From the NCBI RefSeq assembly GCF_003020115.1, contig NZ_PYFX01000002.1, positions 682,001-746,000 on the forward strand: 64,000 bases of DNA. The letters run 5' to 3'. The position numbers and the translations under genes are program-made. The stretch's first letter is position 1. Each line of letters opens with the position of its first letter. The notes beneath the pieces were generated by a model. That model did not search any database. It was given only the letters and a program-made list of their open reading frames with translations, and was not told the origin of the DNA. This DNA is from Bradyrhizobium sp. MOS002 (GTDB taxonomy: Bacteria > Pseudomonadota > Alphaproteobacteria > Rhizobiales > Xanthobacteraceae). Positions 33,964-43,800 of the stretch are shown in pieces.

Positions 33964-35649
33964 GTGAAATTGAGCAATCTGAAGATCGCCCCCAAGCTCG
34001 GCATTCTCGTCGGCGTCACCTTGTTCGGCCTGTGCATTTCCGGGGTCCTCGCCGGATACCTGATGAAGCAGGAGATGGTGAACGCGCGCATCGAGCAGGC
34101 CAAGGCCATCGTCGACATGGGCCGCAACTATGCGGTAGCGCTGAAAAAGCGGGTGGATGCAGGCGAGATGACGAAGGACGCCGCGATGGCTGATCTTCGC
34201 CGCTATGGCAACGCGATGACCTATGACAAAGGCGCCGGTTATCTATTCGGGACGTCCTATGACGGTATCACGCAGCTGGCGCCAGATCCAAAGCAGATCG
34301 GTAGCAACCGCATGGAAGTTCTGACCAATGGCCGCAAACTGTCCTGGGAGCTGATGAACGGCGCGAAGGCTAACGGTTCGATCCTTTTGACCTATGAATA
34401 CGCGAAACCGGGCCAGGAAGGCTTGATCCGCAAGATGGGCTACGCGGTGGCTGTCCCCGAACTCGAGATGTATCTCGGCACGGGCGCCTATCTCGACGAC
34501 ATCGACGCGAAGATGGGCCCGGTCTACTGGCTGCTCGGTCTTGCCATGTTCGGCATCGTCATCGTCGCCGGAAGCGTCGCCTGGCTGCTCGGCCGTAGCA
34601 TCAGCGGTCCGCTGGTTCTGCTCGGCGCCCGCATGAAGGATCTCGCCGAGGGCAAGCTCGAGGGCGACATTCCCGGCGTCGGCCGTGGCGACGAGGTCGG
34701 CGCAATGGCGTCGACCGTCCAGATCTTCAAGGACAACGCACTGCGCATTCGCGACCTCGAGAAGACCGAAGCCGATGCCAAGGATCGTGTCGCGGCGGAA
34801 CGTCGCAGCGCGATGGAAGGTATCGCCAGCGACTTCGAACGCAGCGTCAACGGCATCGTCCGCTCGGTCTCCTCGGCCGCGACGGGCATGCAAGCCACCG
34901 CGCAATCGATGACCGCCACCGCCAGCGACGCCTCTTCGCGTGCGGCGACCGTCGGCGCGGCCTCGCAGAGAGCGTCGGGCAATGTCGGCACGGTAGCGGC
35001 GGCCGCCGAAGAGCTGTCGAGCTCGGTTGCGGAAATCTCCCGCCAGGTCACCCGCTCGACCGAAGTGGCGAGCCGCGCCGTCAACGACGCCGAGCGCACC
35101 AATGCCACGGTGCAGGAACTCTCCACCGGCGCCGAGAAGATCGGCGAGGTGGTCAAGTTGATCCACTCGATCGCGGCACAGACCAATCTGCTCGCCCTGA
35201 ACGCCACCATCGAGGCGGCGCGTGCCGGCGAATCCGGCCGTGGCTTCGCCGTCGTCGCTTCCGAAGTCAAGGCGCTCGCCAACCAGACCGCCAAGGCCAC
35301 CGAGGAAATCTCCGCTCAGGTCGCGGCGATGCAGACCTCGACCAGCGATGCCGTCGCCGCCATCGGCGGCATCACCCAGACCATCGCCGAGATGAGCGAG
35401 ATCACGGCGGGCATTTCCGCGTCGATCGAGCAGCAGGGCGAGGCCACCCGCGAGATCGCCCGCAACATTCAGTCGGTCGCGGCCGGTTCGAGCGAGATCA
35501 ACGCCAATATCGGCAGCGTCACCTCGGCCGCGGAAGCGACCGGCACGGCGGCAGCCGACGTGCTCACCAACGCCCGCGAGCTCGACAGCCAGTCCGGCGC
35601 GCTGCGCAGCGCAGTCGACGGCTTCCTCGCCAAGGTGCGCGCAGCATAA
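33964..35649 (+). CDS. methyl-accepting chemotaxis protein with a periplasmic Cache domain
   Basis: This chemoreceptor of 561 residues signals to CheA and CheW. It has one N-terminal helix (about 12-36), a periplasmic single Cache (sCache_2-like) domain (about 40-180, with [15 protein letters not shown]), and a second helix (about 184-208). A HAMP domain and a long coiled-coil signalling domain follow. The conserved hairpin tip reads [38 protein letters not shown], which identifies it firmly. GTG 33964 is the best start, giving [14 protein letters not shown] 33946 is less likely. I see no CheB/CheR-binding pentapeptide at the C-terminus. sCache_2 domains often bind small organic acids. The adjacent convergent gene encodes a TctC-type binding protein, but a functional link is not shown. 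Confidence 0.95.
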   Translation: MKLSNLKIAPKLGILVGVTLFGLCISGVLAGYLMKQEMVNARIEQAKAIVDMGRNYAVALKKRVDAGEMTKDAAMADLRRYGNAMTYDKGAGYLFGTSYDGITQLAPDPKQIGSNRMEVLTNGRKLSWELMNGAKANGSILLTYEYAKPGQEGLIRKMGYAVAVPELEMYLGTGAYLDDIDAKMGPVYWLLGLAMFGIVIVAGSVAWLLGRSISGPLVLLGARMKDLAEGKLEGDIPGVGRGDEVGAMASTVQIFKDNALRIRDLEKTEADAKDRVAAERRSAMEGIASDFERSVNGIVRSVSSAATGMQATAQSMTATASDASSRAATVGAASQRASGNVGTVAAAAEELSSSVAEISRQVTRSTEVASRAVNDAERTNATVQELSTGAEKIGEVVKLIHSIAAQTNLLALNATIEAARAGESGRGFAVVASEVKALANQTAKATEEISAQVAAMQTSTSDAVAAIGGITQTIAEMSEITAGISASIEQQGEATREIARNIQSVAAGSSEINANIGSVTSAAEATGTAAADVLTNARELDSQSGALRSAVDGFLAKVRAA

Positions 35650-35657
35650 GGCAGGCC

Positions 35658-35782
35658 TCGTGCCCCGGACGCAGCGTAGCGCTTCTTCAGCGGTGCGCTG
35701 CAGAGCCGGGGCCCATGCTGCCGCATTCTGGGTCCCGGCTCTGCGTCGCACCGCTTCGCGCTGCGCCGCGTCCGGGACACGA
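35658..35782. repeat. interspersed repeat with GTGCCCCGGACGC ... GTCCGGGACAC ends
   Basis: Outer arms GTGCCCCGGACGCAGCG (from 35660) and CGCGTCCGGGACAC (to about 35780) are inverted copies. An inner GCAGAGCCGGG / CCCGGCTCTGC pair makes a second stem. It fills the convergent junction between the chemoreceptor and the TctC-type gene and could terminate both. Confidence 0.75.
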
Positions 35783-35789
35783 TACCGTC

Positions 35790-36767
35790 CTACTGCTTCT
35801 CGATCCCCGCCTCTCGGATCAGCTTCTCCCACAACACGAGCTGTTCGTTCACGAACGTGCCGAGCTGCTCCGGCGTGCCTGAAAACGCGTCCATGCCGAG
35901 GGTGGCGAGCTGCGCCTTGATCTCCGGCTTCTCGACGATCTTCCGGATCTCGGCATTGAGCCGCGTCACGATCTCCTTGGGCATGCCGGCGGGGCCGAAA
36001 TAGCCCTGCCACGACGAGATGTCGAAGTCCTTCACGCCGGCCTCCTGCATCGAGGGCAGGTTCGGCACCAGCGACGAGCGGTCCTTCGTCGTGACGGCGA
36101 GCGCACGTAGCGCGTTGCCCTGGACATGCGGCAGGCCGGTCAGGATGTCCACGAACATCATCGAGACGCGGCCGCCCATGACGTCGTTGAGCGCCGGCGG
36201 CGAGCTCTTGTAGGGCACGTGCAGGAGGTCGAGCCCGGCATTGTGCGCAAAGGTCGCCCCCGACACGATCGCCGAGGACGAGCCCGAGGCGTAGCTCAGC
36301 TTGCCCGGATTGGCCTTGCCGTAGGCGATGAGTTCGCCGACGGTCTTGGCCGGCACCTCCGGGTGGATCACCAGCATGAAGGGCAGGTCGCCGGTACGCG
36401 CGATCGGGGTGAAGTCCTTGACCGGATCGTAGGTCAGGCTTTTGAGCAGATAGGGATTGGCCGAATGCGTGGTGTTGGTGGTCACCAGCAGCGTGTAGCC
36501 GTCGGGCGCGGCGCGCGCGACATAGGTGGCGGCAATCATGCCGTTGGCGCCCGCCTTGTTCTCGATGACGATGCCGACGCCGAGGGCCTGCGACAAATGC
36601 TGCGAGATCAGCCGCGTCGTGGTGTCGGTGCCGCTGCCGGCCGCGAACGGCAGCACCAGCGTGATGTTGCGGCTCGGATAGTTGTCGGCCTGCGCCGCGG
36701 ATGCGGCAGCGAGACAAAGGGCGGCCGTGCCGATGGCACGCAGGTTTCGGATCAACGCTGAAAGCAT
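35790..36767 (-). CDS. TctC/Bug-family periplasmic solute-binding protein
   Basis: This binding protein of 325 residues is of the tripartite tricarboxylate transporter type (Bug superfamily), which captures carboxylates and related compounds in the periplasm. A signal peptide (residues about 1-27, ending AAQADN) precedes YPSRNITLVLPFAAGSGTDTTTRL, the family entry motif; VIENKAGANGMIAATYVA and FTPIARTGDLPFMLVI follow. No TctA or TctB membrane gene is nearby. Orphan Bug proteins of this kind are common in Bradyrhizobium. ATG 36767 is the likely start. Confidence 0.93.
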   Translation of the reverse strand: MLSALIRNLRAIGTAALCLAAASAAQADNYPSRNITLVLPFAAGSGTDTTTRLISQHLSQALGVGIVIENKAGANGMIAATYVARAAPDGYTLLVTTNTTHSANPYLLKSLTYDPVKDFTPIARTGDLPFMLVIHPEVPAKTVGELIAYGKANPGKLSYASGSSSAIVSGATFAHNAGLDLLHVPYKSSPPALNDVMGGRVSMMFVDILTGLPHVQGNALRALAVTTKDRSSLVPNLPSMQEAGVKDFDISSWQGYFGPAGMPKEIVTRLNAEIRKIVEKPEIKAQLATLGMDAFSGTPEQLGTFVNEQLVLWEKLIREAGIEKQ

Positions 36768-36864
36768 GTCTGGTCGTTCCCTCTTTTTTCGTTGGCGGGG
36801 AACCTAGCGTCTCCTCGTCGAAATCGGAAGGCGCGAGTTCGTCGCCTCGTCTTGCGCAGCGGAA

Positions 36865-37800
36865 TTACTTTACCGCAGACCCCTGGCGCGAGGCGATCAC
36901 GACGCCGGCGAGCACCAGCAGGTAGCCGATCAGGTGGAACGGCTGGATCTTTTCGCCGAGCAGCAGGATCGCCATCGCCGAGCCGAACACCGGCACCAGA
37001 TGGAAGAACGGCGCGGCGCGGTTCGGGCCGATCAGCGCCACGCCCCGGTTGAAGAACAGATAGGCCAGCGTCGAGGGAAAGATCAGGATATAGCCCAGTG
37101 TCCCCAGCGTCACCGCGTCGAGTTGCAGGACGCGGCCGCTCCAGGCCTCCCAGATCGCGGTCGGCAGCAGCATCGTCGCGCCGCAGCAGGTGGTGAAGGA
37201 GAGAAAGGAGAGTTGGTGGATCTTCGGTCGCCGCGGGATGAAGGCGGAGTAGATCCCGAACGCCACCAGCGAGGAGGCGAACATGATGTCGCCCCTGTTG
37301 AAGCTGATGCTCGCGAGCGCGGCGAGATCGCCGCGCAGGATGATGATCAGCACGCCGAGAAGCGAGATCCCGATGCCGGCGAGCTGCGCACCGGTCAGCC
37401 GTACGCCGAAGAGCACCAGCGACCACAGCGCCACGAACAGCGGTCCGGCCGACTGGATCAGCAGCGCGTTCAGCGCCTCCGTGTACTGCATCGCCCAGTA
37501 CGAGATCGCGTTGTTGAAGGCAAAGCCCACCAGCGACAGGAACAGCATCAGCGGCAGGCTCTTGCGCAAATTCGGCCAGTCGCGCTTCAGGTGCGGCCAG
37601 GCGAACGGCAGGAGGATCAGGAACACGCCGAACCAGCGGATCGTGGTCACCGTCAGCGGTGGCACATGCGCGCCGACGTGGCGCGCGAGCACGATGTTGC
37701 CGGCCCAGAACAGCGAGCTCAGGCTGAGCAGCAGATAAGGCTGGTTGTTGAGCCAACTGGCGGGATTGGAGGCCGGTGGCGCGGGCGAGGCGATCGTCAT
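36865..37800 (-). CDS. EamA/DMT-family transporter, copy 1
   Basis: This inner-membrane transporter of 311 residues has ten hydrophobic helices in two EamA repeats, typical of metabolite exporters. The signature pattern NQPYLLLSLSSLFWAGNIVLAR opens the first repeat. FPSTLAYLFFNRGVALIGPNRAAPFFHLVPVFGSAMAILLLGE closes the second. ATG 37800 is chosen; a longer reading would extend into the divergent DUF1330 gene. It is closely related to the EamA gene at 38484-39440, the two sharing long near-identical stretches, which points to duplication. The substrate is unknown. Confidence 0.92.
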   Translation of the reverse strand: MTIASPAPPASNPASWLNNQPYLLLSLSSLFWAGNIVLARHVGAHVPPLTVTTIRWFGVFLILLPFAWPHLKRDWPNLRKSLPLMLFLSLVGFAFNNAISYWAMQYTEALNALLIQSAGPLFVALWSLVLFGVRLTGAQLAGIGISLLGVLIIILRGDLAALASISFNRGDIMFASSLVAFGIYSAFIPRRPKIHQLSFLSFTTCCGATMLLPTAIWEAWSGRVLQLDAVTLGTLGYILIFPSTLAYLFFNRGVALIGPNRAAPFFHLVPVFGSAMAILLLGEKIQPFHLIGYLLVLAGVVIASRQGSAVK

Positions 37801-37893
37801 TTGCGTTGGATGCAAGCTTGCGCCGGATTTACGTCGTGACACAAGGCACGCGGCCGCAATGCTACAATGCAGGCATGACCAGAGGAGGCGGCA

Positions 37894-38295
37894 TTGGCGG
37901 TTAATATGTTGAACATCGACGGCCTGGAGCGGCTCGATCGGCATGCACCGGTGGTGATGCTGAACCTGATGCGCTTCCATGCGCGCTCCGGCGACGGCAA
38001 CGGTTCCGGCTGGGACGCCTATTTGCGCTACAGTGCGGTCACAGTGCCGATGATCAAGGCGCGCGGCGGCACGCTGCTCTGGACCGGCGACGCCAAGGCG
38101 GTCGCGCTAGGCCCGCAGCAGGGCAACAACTGGGATTTCGTGGCGCTGGTCCATTATCCCACGGTTGCGGCTTTCGTCGACATGATGACGTCGGAGGCCT
38201 ACGAGACGGAGGCCGATCCGCATCGCGTCAACGCCTGCGCCGAGCACGTCATCATTGCGACCAACGAAGCGTACAGCAAGTTCAAAGTGAAGTAG
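37894..38295 (+). CDS. DUF1330 domain protein
   Basis: This cytoplasmic protein of 133 residues belongs to the DUF1330 dimeric alpha/beta-barrel family. Characteristic segments are APVVMLNLMRFHARS, YSAVTVPMIKARGGTLLWTGDAKAV, WDFVALVHYPTVAAFVDMM and PHRVNACAEHVIIAT. The start is probably TTG 37894, which has AGAGGAGG five bases upstream; ATG 37906 lies too far from it. It is divergent from one EamA transporter and convergent with another. The function is unknown. Confidence 0.82.
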   Translation: MAVNMLNIDGLERLDRHAPVVMLNLMRFHARSGDGNGSGWDAYLRYSAVTVPMIKARGGTLLWTGDAKAVALGPQQGNNWDFVALVHYPTVAAFVDMMTSEAYETEADPHRVNACAEHVIIATNEAYSKFKVK

Positions 38296-38302
38296 GCACG
38301 TG

Positions 38303-38456
38303 CTCTTTCCCTCTCCCCTTGCGGGAGAGGGTGGCTCGCCGCGATAGCGGCGAGACGGGTGAGGGGTCTCTCTCCGCGAGTCCAATTCGCATTGCATGCA
38401 GAGAGACAACCCCTCATCCGGCGCTTCGCGCCACCTTCTCCCGCAAGGGGAGAAGG
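38303..38456. repeat. interspersed repeat with CTCCCCTTGCGGGAGAGG ends
   Basis: Outer arms CTCTCCCCTTGCGGGAGAGG (about 38310-38330) and CTTCTCCCGCAAGGGGAGAAGG (about 38436-38456) are each hairpins and also pair with each other. Inner CTCGCCGCGATAGCGGCGAG and GGCGCTTCGCGCC make further stems. It fills the convergent junction between the DUF1330 gene and the second EamA gene. The family resembles the repeat at 19088-19250. Confidence 0.75.
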
Positions 38457-38483
38457 AAGCGCAGAGTAGTTCGACGTATAAGC

Positions 38484-39440
38484 CTAGCTCGCCTGCTTCC
38501 GTGACGCCACGAACACGCCGGCCAGCACCAGCGCGAAGCCGATGAAGTGGAAGGCCTGCGGGTGCTCGCCTAAGAACGCCATTGCCATGATCGAGCCGAA
38601 CACCGGCACGACATGGAAGAACGGCGCGGCTCGGTTGGCGCCGATCAGCCGGACACCGCGATTGAAGCAGAGATAGGCAAGCGTCGAGGGGAACACCGCG
38701 ACATAGAACAGGGTCAGGAGGTTCGGCCCGTCGAGCTTCATCACGGGACGCGCGGACAACTCCCAGACCTCCAGCGGAATGAGACAGGCAGCACCGCAGC
38801 CGAAAGTGAAGGCGAGGAACGACAGGCCGTGCATCGGCGGCCGCTTCAAGGTCAGCACCGAATACAGCGCGAAGATGATCAGCGCGACGACGAAGATGAG
38901 GTCGCCCTTGTTGAAATCGATGTTCGACAGCGTGGTGAAATCGCCATGCAGCAGGATGATCAGCACGCCGCACATCGACAGCAGCACGCCGAAGGCCTGC
39001 GCCGCGGTGAGGCGCACGCCGAGGATGGCCAGCGACCACAGCGCCACGACCAGTGGCGCGGCGGATTGCAAAAGGAGAGTGTTGAGCGCCTGCGTATGCT
39101 CGAGCGCCCAATATTGCAGCGTGTTGAAGGCGCCGATGCCGGTGATCGAGAGCGTGACCATCAGGCCGAGCTTGCCGCGGATCGCGGGCCAGTCCTGCGC
39201 GAGGTGTTTCCAGGCGAACGGCAGCACCAGCAGGAAGGCGAAGAACCAGCGCAGGAACGACAGCGTCACCGGCGGGATGTGACCGGCGGCCAGCCGCCCA
39301 ACGATGGCATTGCCGGCCCAGCACAGCGCGGTGATGCTGAGCAGCAGATAAGGCTGGTTGGCGATCCAGTTGTGGCCGGACGTGGCGGCGCCGGTGGTCT
39401 CGTCGGTGGCGGACATTGGATTGTTGTGGCCCCGCGTCAT
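38484..39440 (-). CDS. EamA/DMT-family transporter, copy 2
   Basis: This is a ten-helix inner-membrane transporter of 318 residues, paralogous to the gene at 36865-37800. The shared pattern is WIANQPYLLLSITALCWAGN at the start and FPSTLAYLCFNRGVRLIGANRAAPFFHVVPVFGSIMAM near the end. The start at 39440 has GGAGG nine bases upstream and is preferred over ATG 39416. The copies probably arose by local duplication with a DUF1330 gene between them. The substrate is unknown. Confidence 0.92.
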   Translation of the reverse strand: MTRGHNNPMSATDETTGAATSGHNWIANQPYLLLSITALCWAGNAIVGRLAAGHIPPVTLSFLRWFFAFLLVLPFAWKHLAQDWPAIRGKLGLMVTLSITGIGAFNTLQYWALEHTQALNTLLLQSAAPLVVALWSLAILGVRLTAAQAFGVLLSMCGVLIILLHGDFTTLSNIDFNKGDLIFVVALIIFALYSVLTLKRPPMHGLSFLAFTFGCGAACLIPLEVWELSARPVMKLDGPNLLTLFYVAVFPSTLAYLCFNRGVRLIGANRAAPFFHVVPVFGSIMAMAFLGEHPQAFHFIGFALVLAGVFVASRKQAS

Positions 39441-39569
39441 GCGCCGAGCCTCCGGCCCGGCGGCACCCGGGCCGGTTCAGACCCGGCCCGTTCAAAGACA
39501 CGGAAATCCGGCCGATATCAATGGCGCGAGGCGCATCGCGTCCATGCGCGGCAGTGGCCGGAACCTCGC

Positions 39570-42068
39570 TCAACCCTTCAGTCCGGCACGGATCGCAAAT
39601 GGCTTCAACAGTTCGGCACAGGCGAGATAGATCACGACCAGAAGCGCGATGCCGGCCATCATGAGCGGTGGCGGCGTCACGAAGCCGAACCATGCACCGA
39701 CCGGCGTGAACGGCACCGCCATCGCGACCAGCAAGGCGACCAGAGAGGAGGCGGACAGCACCGGATCGGGCCAGTTGCGCCACGGTCGGCCATTGGTGCG
39801 AATGATGAAAATGACGAGGATCTGCGTCGCCATGGATTCGAGGAACCATGCGGTCCGGAATTCCTCCGGCGAGGCGTTGAACAGATAGAGCAGGGCGCCG
39901 AAGGTCAGGAAGTCGAAGACCGAGGACAACGGCCCCATGATCGCGGCGAAACGCGCCAGCCGCGTCATGCTCCAGACCTGCGGCTGCGCGGTGGCCGCGC
40001 GCGAGACCTGGTCGAAGGGAATGCCGAGCTCGGAGAGATCGTAGAGCAGGTTGTTGAGCAGTATCTGCGTCGGCAGCATCGGCAAGAACGGCAGCGCCAT
40101 CGAGGCGATCGCCATCGACAGCATGTTGCCGAAATTCGAGCTCGCGCCCATCCGGACATATTTCATGATGTTGGCGAAGGTGCGCCGGCCCTCTTCGACG
40201 CCGTCGGCGACGACTTCGAGATCCGAAGCGAGCAGGATGATGTCGGCGGCGGCCTGCGCCACGCCGGTCGCGCCTTCGACCGACAGGCCGATATCGGCGG
40301 CCTTCAGCGCCGGCGCGTCGTTGATGCCGTCGCCGAGAAAGCCGACCACCGCGCCGCCGGCCTGAAGCGCCTTCACGATGCGTGACTTTTGGTCGGGCGC
40401 TAGCCGGCCGTAGGCGTCGGTCGATTGAACCTGGACTGCCAGCGCTTCGTCGCTGAGCTCGGCGATGTCGGCTCCCGATAATACGCGGTCGGCGTTCAGC
40501 CCGACCAGGCCGGCGAGCCGCTTCACCACCACCGGATCGTCGCCCGACAGGATCTTCAGCGTGATGCCGGTTGCCGCGAGCCGTGCGATCGCAGCCGCTG
40601 CCGTCGGCTTCGGCGGGTCGGCGAAGGCGCAAAAACCTTCGAAGACGAGATCGGTCTCGTCGGCGGTCTCGACCTCGCGCGTTGCGCCGGTCCACGGGCG
40701 CGAGGCGATCGCGATGCTGCGGAGCCCTTCGCTCGCCAGCTCGTGCACGCGGGCGATCGCGCGGGTCCGGGCGCCGTCATCCATCACGCACAGCTCGAGC
40801 ACCGCCTCCGGCGCGCCCTTGACGATGAGCAGCACGCCTTCGGGACCGGTCGCGAGCACGGATCCCAACCGCCGTGAAAAGTCGAACGCCTGCCTGCCGG
40901 CAAGCGTCCAGCCCTGTGCGGCATTCGACTGGCCGGCAACCAGCGCCGCGTCGAGCGAGCCGCGATCGCCGCCGAGTTTCGCGGCGATGGCGCCGAGCCG
41001 CGCGGCGCGGGCATCGTCCTTGCCGGCGGCATCGAGGCTCTTGGCCAGCGTGATCTCGGCGGAGGTCAGCGTGCCCGTCTTGTCCGTGCACAAGACGGTC
41101 ATGGCGCCGAGATCGTGGATCGCGGCGAGGCGCTTGACGATCACCTTGCGGCCGGCCATGCGCAGCGCGCCGCGCGACAGCGTCACCGTGGTGATCATCG
41201 GCAGCAGTTCCGGCGTCAACCCGACCGCGAGCGCGACGGCAAACAGCAGCGAGTCCATCACGGGGCGGCCGAACACCACGCGGACGGTGAGCACGACCAG
41301 CACCAGTGCGAGCGTAGCGCGCGCGATCACGAGGCCGAATTCGCGCAAGTCGCGCTCGAACGGCGAAGGCGTCTGGGCCTCCGCAAGCGCGGAGGCCGCC
41401 GCTCCGAACACCGTGTCGCGTCCGGTCTTGACGACGAGCGCGATCGCTTCGCCGGTTTGCGCGACGGCGCCGCGAAACAGTGCATTCGACTTGTCGTCCG
41501 GGTCGGTGGTGGCACCGGCGCGCTTCTGGACCGGATAGGGTTCGCCGGTGAGCGCCGCTTCGCCCGCGGTGAAGGCTGTGCACTCCAGGATAAGCGCGTC
41601 CGCAGGAATGATGTCGCCTGAACGGACGCGCAGGATGTCGCCGGGCACGAGCCGATCGACGTCGATCTCGCGGAAGTCGTTGTCGCGTCTGACTTCGGCC
41701 TTGAGCGCCACCGATCGGCGGAGCACTTCCGCGGCCTGCAACGCATGGCCTTCCTGGATGGTGTCGAGCCCGATCGAGAGCACGAGTATCAGGACAATGA
41801 TGAGCCCGCCGATATCGTCGCCGGTGAGCATCGAGACGATGCCGGCAACCAGCAGGATCAGCGACAGCGGCTCCAGCAGCCGGCGCATGATCGCGCGCGC
41901 CGCCCCCTCGACGCGCGGCCGCGCGTCGCTGTTCGGCCCAAAGCGTGCGAGGCGCTCGGAGGCGTCCGCGGCGGTCAGGCCTGTGAGGCCGCAGCCCAGT
42001 CGCTTGCAGAGCTGATCGGGTGAAAGACGCCAGAAGCGGTTGTCGGCGTGCGCTGGACTGTCCGACAA
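39570..42068 (-). CDS. mgtA: magnesium-translocating P-type ATPase (MgtA-like)
   Basis: This inner-membrane P-ATPase of 832 residues is of the P3B type that imports magnesium. It has the cation ATPase N-domain, about ten helices, the phosphorylation motif CTDKTGTLT, and the hinge GDGINDAPALKAADIGLSV. The actuator loop reads LTGEPYPV, with Pro where Ser is usual. VRMGASSNFGNMLSMAIASM and LPTQILLNNLLYDLSELGIPFD are characteristic of MgtA/MgtB rather than calcium or proton pumps. I chose TTG 42068 because AAGGAGCCTCGC lies just upstream; the longer reading to 42317 translates a leader with no family similarity. The preceding 400 bp gap could hold a control leader. Confidence 0.92.
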   Translation of the reverse strand: MSDSPAHADNRFWRLSPDQLCKRLGCGLTGLTAADASERLARFGPNSDARPRVEGAARAIMRRLLEPLSLILLVAGIVSMLTGDDIGGLIIVLILVLSIGLDTIQEGHALQAAEVLRRSVALKAEVRRDNDFREIDVDRLVPGDILRVRSGDIIPADALILECTAFTAGEAALTGEPYPVQKRAGATTDPDDKSNALFRGAVAQTGEAIALVVKTGRDTVFGAAASALAEAQTPSPFERDLREFGLVIARATLALVLVVLTVRVVFGRPVMDSLLFAVALAVGLTPELLPMITTVTLSRGALRMAGRKVIVKRLAAIHDLGAMTVLCTDKTGTLTSAEITLAKSLDAAGKDDARAARLGAIAAKLGGDRGSLDAALVAGQSNAAQGWTLAGRQAFDFSRRLGSVLATGPEGVLLIVKGAPEAVLELCVMDDGARTRAIARVHELASEGLRSIAIASRPWTGATREVETADETDLVFEGFCAFADPPKPTAAAAIARLAATGITLKILSGDDPVVVKRLAGLVGLNADRVLSGADIAELSDEALAVQVQSTDAYGRLAPDQKSRIVKALQAGGAVVGFLGDGINDAPALKAADIGLSVEGATGVAQAAADIILLASDLEVVADGVEEGRRTFANIMKYVRMGASSNFGNMLSMAIASMALPFLPMLPTQILLNNLLYDLSELGIPFDQVSRAATAQPQVWSMTRLARFAAIMGPLSSVFDFLTFGALLYLFNASPEEFRTAWFLESMATQILVIFIIRTNGRPWRNWPDPVLSASSLVALLVAMAVPFTPVGAWFGFVTPPPLMMAGIALLVVIYLACAELLKPFAIRAGLKG

Positions 42069-42470
42069 GCGAGGCTCCTTCAAGTGTCTCGTCAGGTAAC
42101 TGCCTCGAAATTCGGTGTAACCTGTTGACCTACCGCAATTTGGACGGCCGCGGGCGCCCTGGCTTCGTCGGCATCTGCCGACTGAAACGAGGTGCTGCAT
42201 CGCCTTGACCTCGAGCTCGACCATTGCTGCGACCGCATCATCGAAGTGGTCGACGGCTGCATCCGGGCCTAACGTCGTAGAGCCCATCCGACAAAGCGGA
42301 TTTTTAGGGGATATCAAGGGCTTGGATAGGGCATTGGGCCCCGAAAAAGCCCCGTTCTTGCTTGCTTACAGAGGCTGCATCCTTTATCCGGTTGGCTGCC
42401 TCGCGTTCGAGCGGCCCCGGCCGTGATTGGGCTGGGCGCATCTAACAGATTGCATAGGGATTACCCGCGA
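42069..42470. other. 402-bp gap between mgtA and purA
   Basis: No gene is supported here. A short stem (ATCCG ... CGGAT, 42286-42301) followed by TTTTT on the plus strand is a possible weak terminator. A 74-codon reading frame at 42205-42426 looks like chance. The part nearest mgtA could be a leader of its transcript, and the part near 42440-42470 the purA promoter; neither shows a named motif. Confidence 0.4.
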
Positions 42471-43763
42471 ATGGCCAATGTTGTCGTCGTCGGCGCCCAG
42501 TGGGGCGACGAAGGAAAGGGCAAGATCGTCGACTGGTTGTCGGAGCAGGCGGACATCGTCGTCCGTTTCCAGGGTGGCCATAACGCCGGCCACACGCTGG
42601 TGATCAACGGCAAGACCTACAAGCTGGCGCTGCTGCCCTCGGGCGTGCTGCGCGAGCAGAAGCTGTCGGTGATCGGCAACGGCGTGGTGTTCGATCCCAC
42701 CGCCTTCCTCGACGAGGTCACCAAGCTGCGTGCTCAGGGCGTCGCCATCAGCCCGGAAAACTTGCGGGTCGCCGAGAACGTCACCCTGATCCTGCCGCTG
42801 CATCGCGAACTCGACGCGCATCGCGAATCTGCCAACGCGGCAACCGCGATCGGCACCACCCGCCGCGGCATCGGCCCGGCGTATGAGGACAAGGTCGGCC
42901 GCCGCGCTATCCGCCTGATGGACCTCGCCGATCTCGATACGCTGCCGCACAAGATCGACCGGCTGCTGGCGCATCACAATGCATTGCGCCGCGGACTGGG
43001 CCTGCCGGAGTTTGACGGCAAGGAGATCCTGAAGGAATTGACCGCGCTCGCGCCGCAGCTCTTGCCCTATGCCGAGACGGTGTGGCGGCTGCTCGACATC
43101 AAGCGGCGCGAGGGCAAGCGCATGCTGTTCGAGGGCGCGCAAGGCGCGCTGCTCGATGTCGATCACGGCACGTACCCTTACGTCACCTCGTCCAACACGG
43201 TGGCGGCGCAGGCCGCGACCGGTTCGGGCCTCGGCCCCGCCGCGGTCGGCTATGTGCTGGGCCTCTGCAAAGCCTATACGACCCGCGTCGGCCAGGGCCC
43301 GTTCCCGACCGAGCAGGACAATGAGACCGGCCGCAAGATCGGCGAGCGCGGCCGCGAGTTCGGCACCAATACCGGGCGTCCGCGCCGCTGCGGCTGGTTC
43401 GATGCGGTTCTGGTTCGCCAGGCGGTCCGGACCTGCGGCATCAACGGTCTGGCGCTGACCAAGCTCGACATTCTGGACGGCTTCGACACGATCGAGGTCT
43501 GCACCGGCTACAAGCTGGACGGCAAGGAGATCGACCACTTCCCCGCCGGCGAGGGCGCCCAGGCCCGGGTCGAGCCGATCTACGAGACCATCGAGGGCTG
43601 GAAGGAGCCGACCGCCAATGCGCGGTCCTGGGCCCAGTTGCCGGCCCAGGCGATTAAATATGTCCGCCGGATCGAGGAATTGGTGGGGTGCCCGGTCGCG
43701 CTGCTTTCCACCAGCCCCGAACGCGAGGATACTATCCTGGTACAAAATCCGTTTGAGGCTTAA
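42471..43763 (+). CDS. purA: adenylosuccinate synthetase
   Basis: This cytoplasmic enzyme of 430 residues joins IMP and aspartate with GTP to form adenylosuccinate, the first committed step of AMP synthesis. The phosphate-binding loop [14 protein letters not shown] (about 8-21), NAGHTLV, the [13 protein letters not shown] loop, [23 protein letters not shown] and [14 protein letters not shown] are all present and unaltered. ATG 42471 gives [13 protein letters not shown], the usual start; the longer reading to 42423 has no support. It lies 37 bp before a conserved membrane protein gene on the same strand. Confidence 0.98.
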   Translation: MANVVVVGAQWGDEGKGKIVDWLSEQADIVVRFQGGHNAGHTLVINGKTYKLALLPSGVLREQKLSVIGNGVVFDPTAFLDEVTKLRAQGVAISPENLRVAENVTLILPLHRELDAHRESANAATAIGTTRRGIGPAYEDKVGRRAIRLMDLADLDTLPHKIDRLLAHHNALRRGLGLPEFDGKEILKELTALAPQLLPYAETVWRLLDIKRREGKRMLFEGAQGALLDVDHGTYPYVTSSNTVAAQAATGSGLGPAAVGYVLGLCKAYTTRVGQGPFPTEQDNETGRKIGERGREFGTNTGRPRRCGWFDAVLVRQAVRTCGINGLALTKLDILDGFDTIEVCTGYKLDGKEIDHFPAGEGAQARVEPIYETIEGWKEPTANARSWAQLPAQAIKYVRRIEELVGCPVALLSTSPEREDTILVQNPFEA

Positions 43764-43800
43764 CGATCTCTTACCGGGACGCGCGTATAATTGAGTAGAA

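Noticed and set aside
34243..36717. 824-codon open frame on the minus strand
   Set aside because: It is antisense to the chemoreceptor gene and out of frame with the TctC gene, both of which are well supported. The product has no recognisable domain.
38107..40695. 862-codon open frame on the minus strand
   Set aside because: It runs antisense to the DUF1330 gene, then out of frame through the EamA gene and the end of mgtA. It is Arg-rich and has no family features; high GC produces such frames.
42205..42426. 74-codon frame between mgtA and purA
   Set aside because: No ribosome-binding site, no family similarity and an unusual composition; treated as non-coding.
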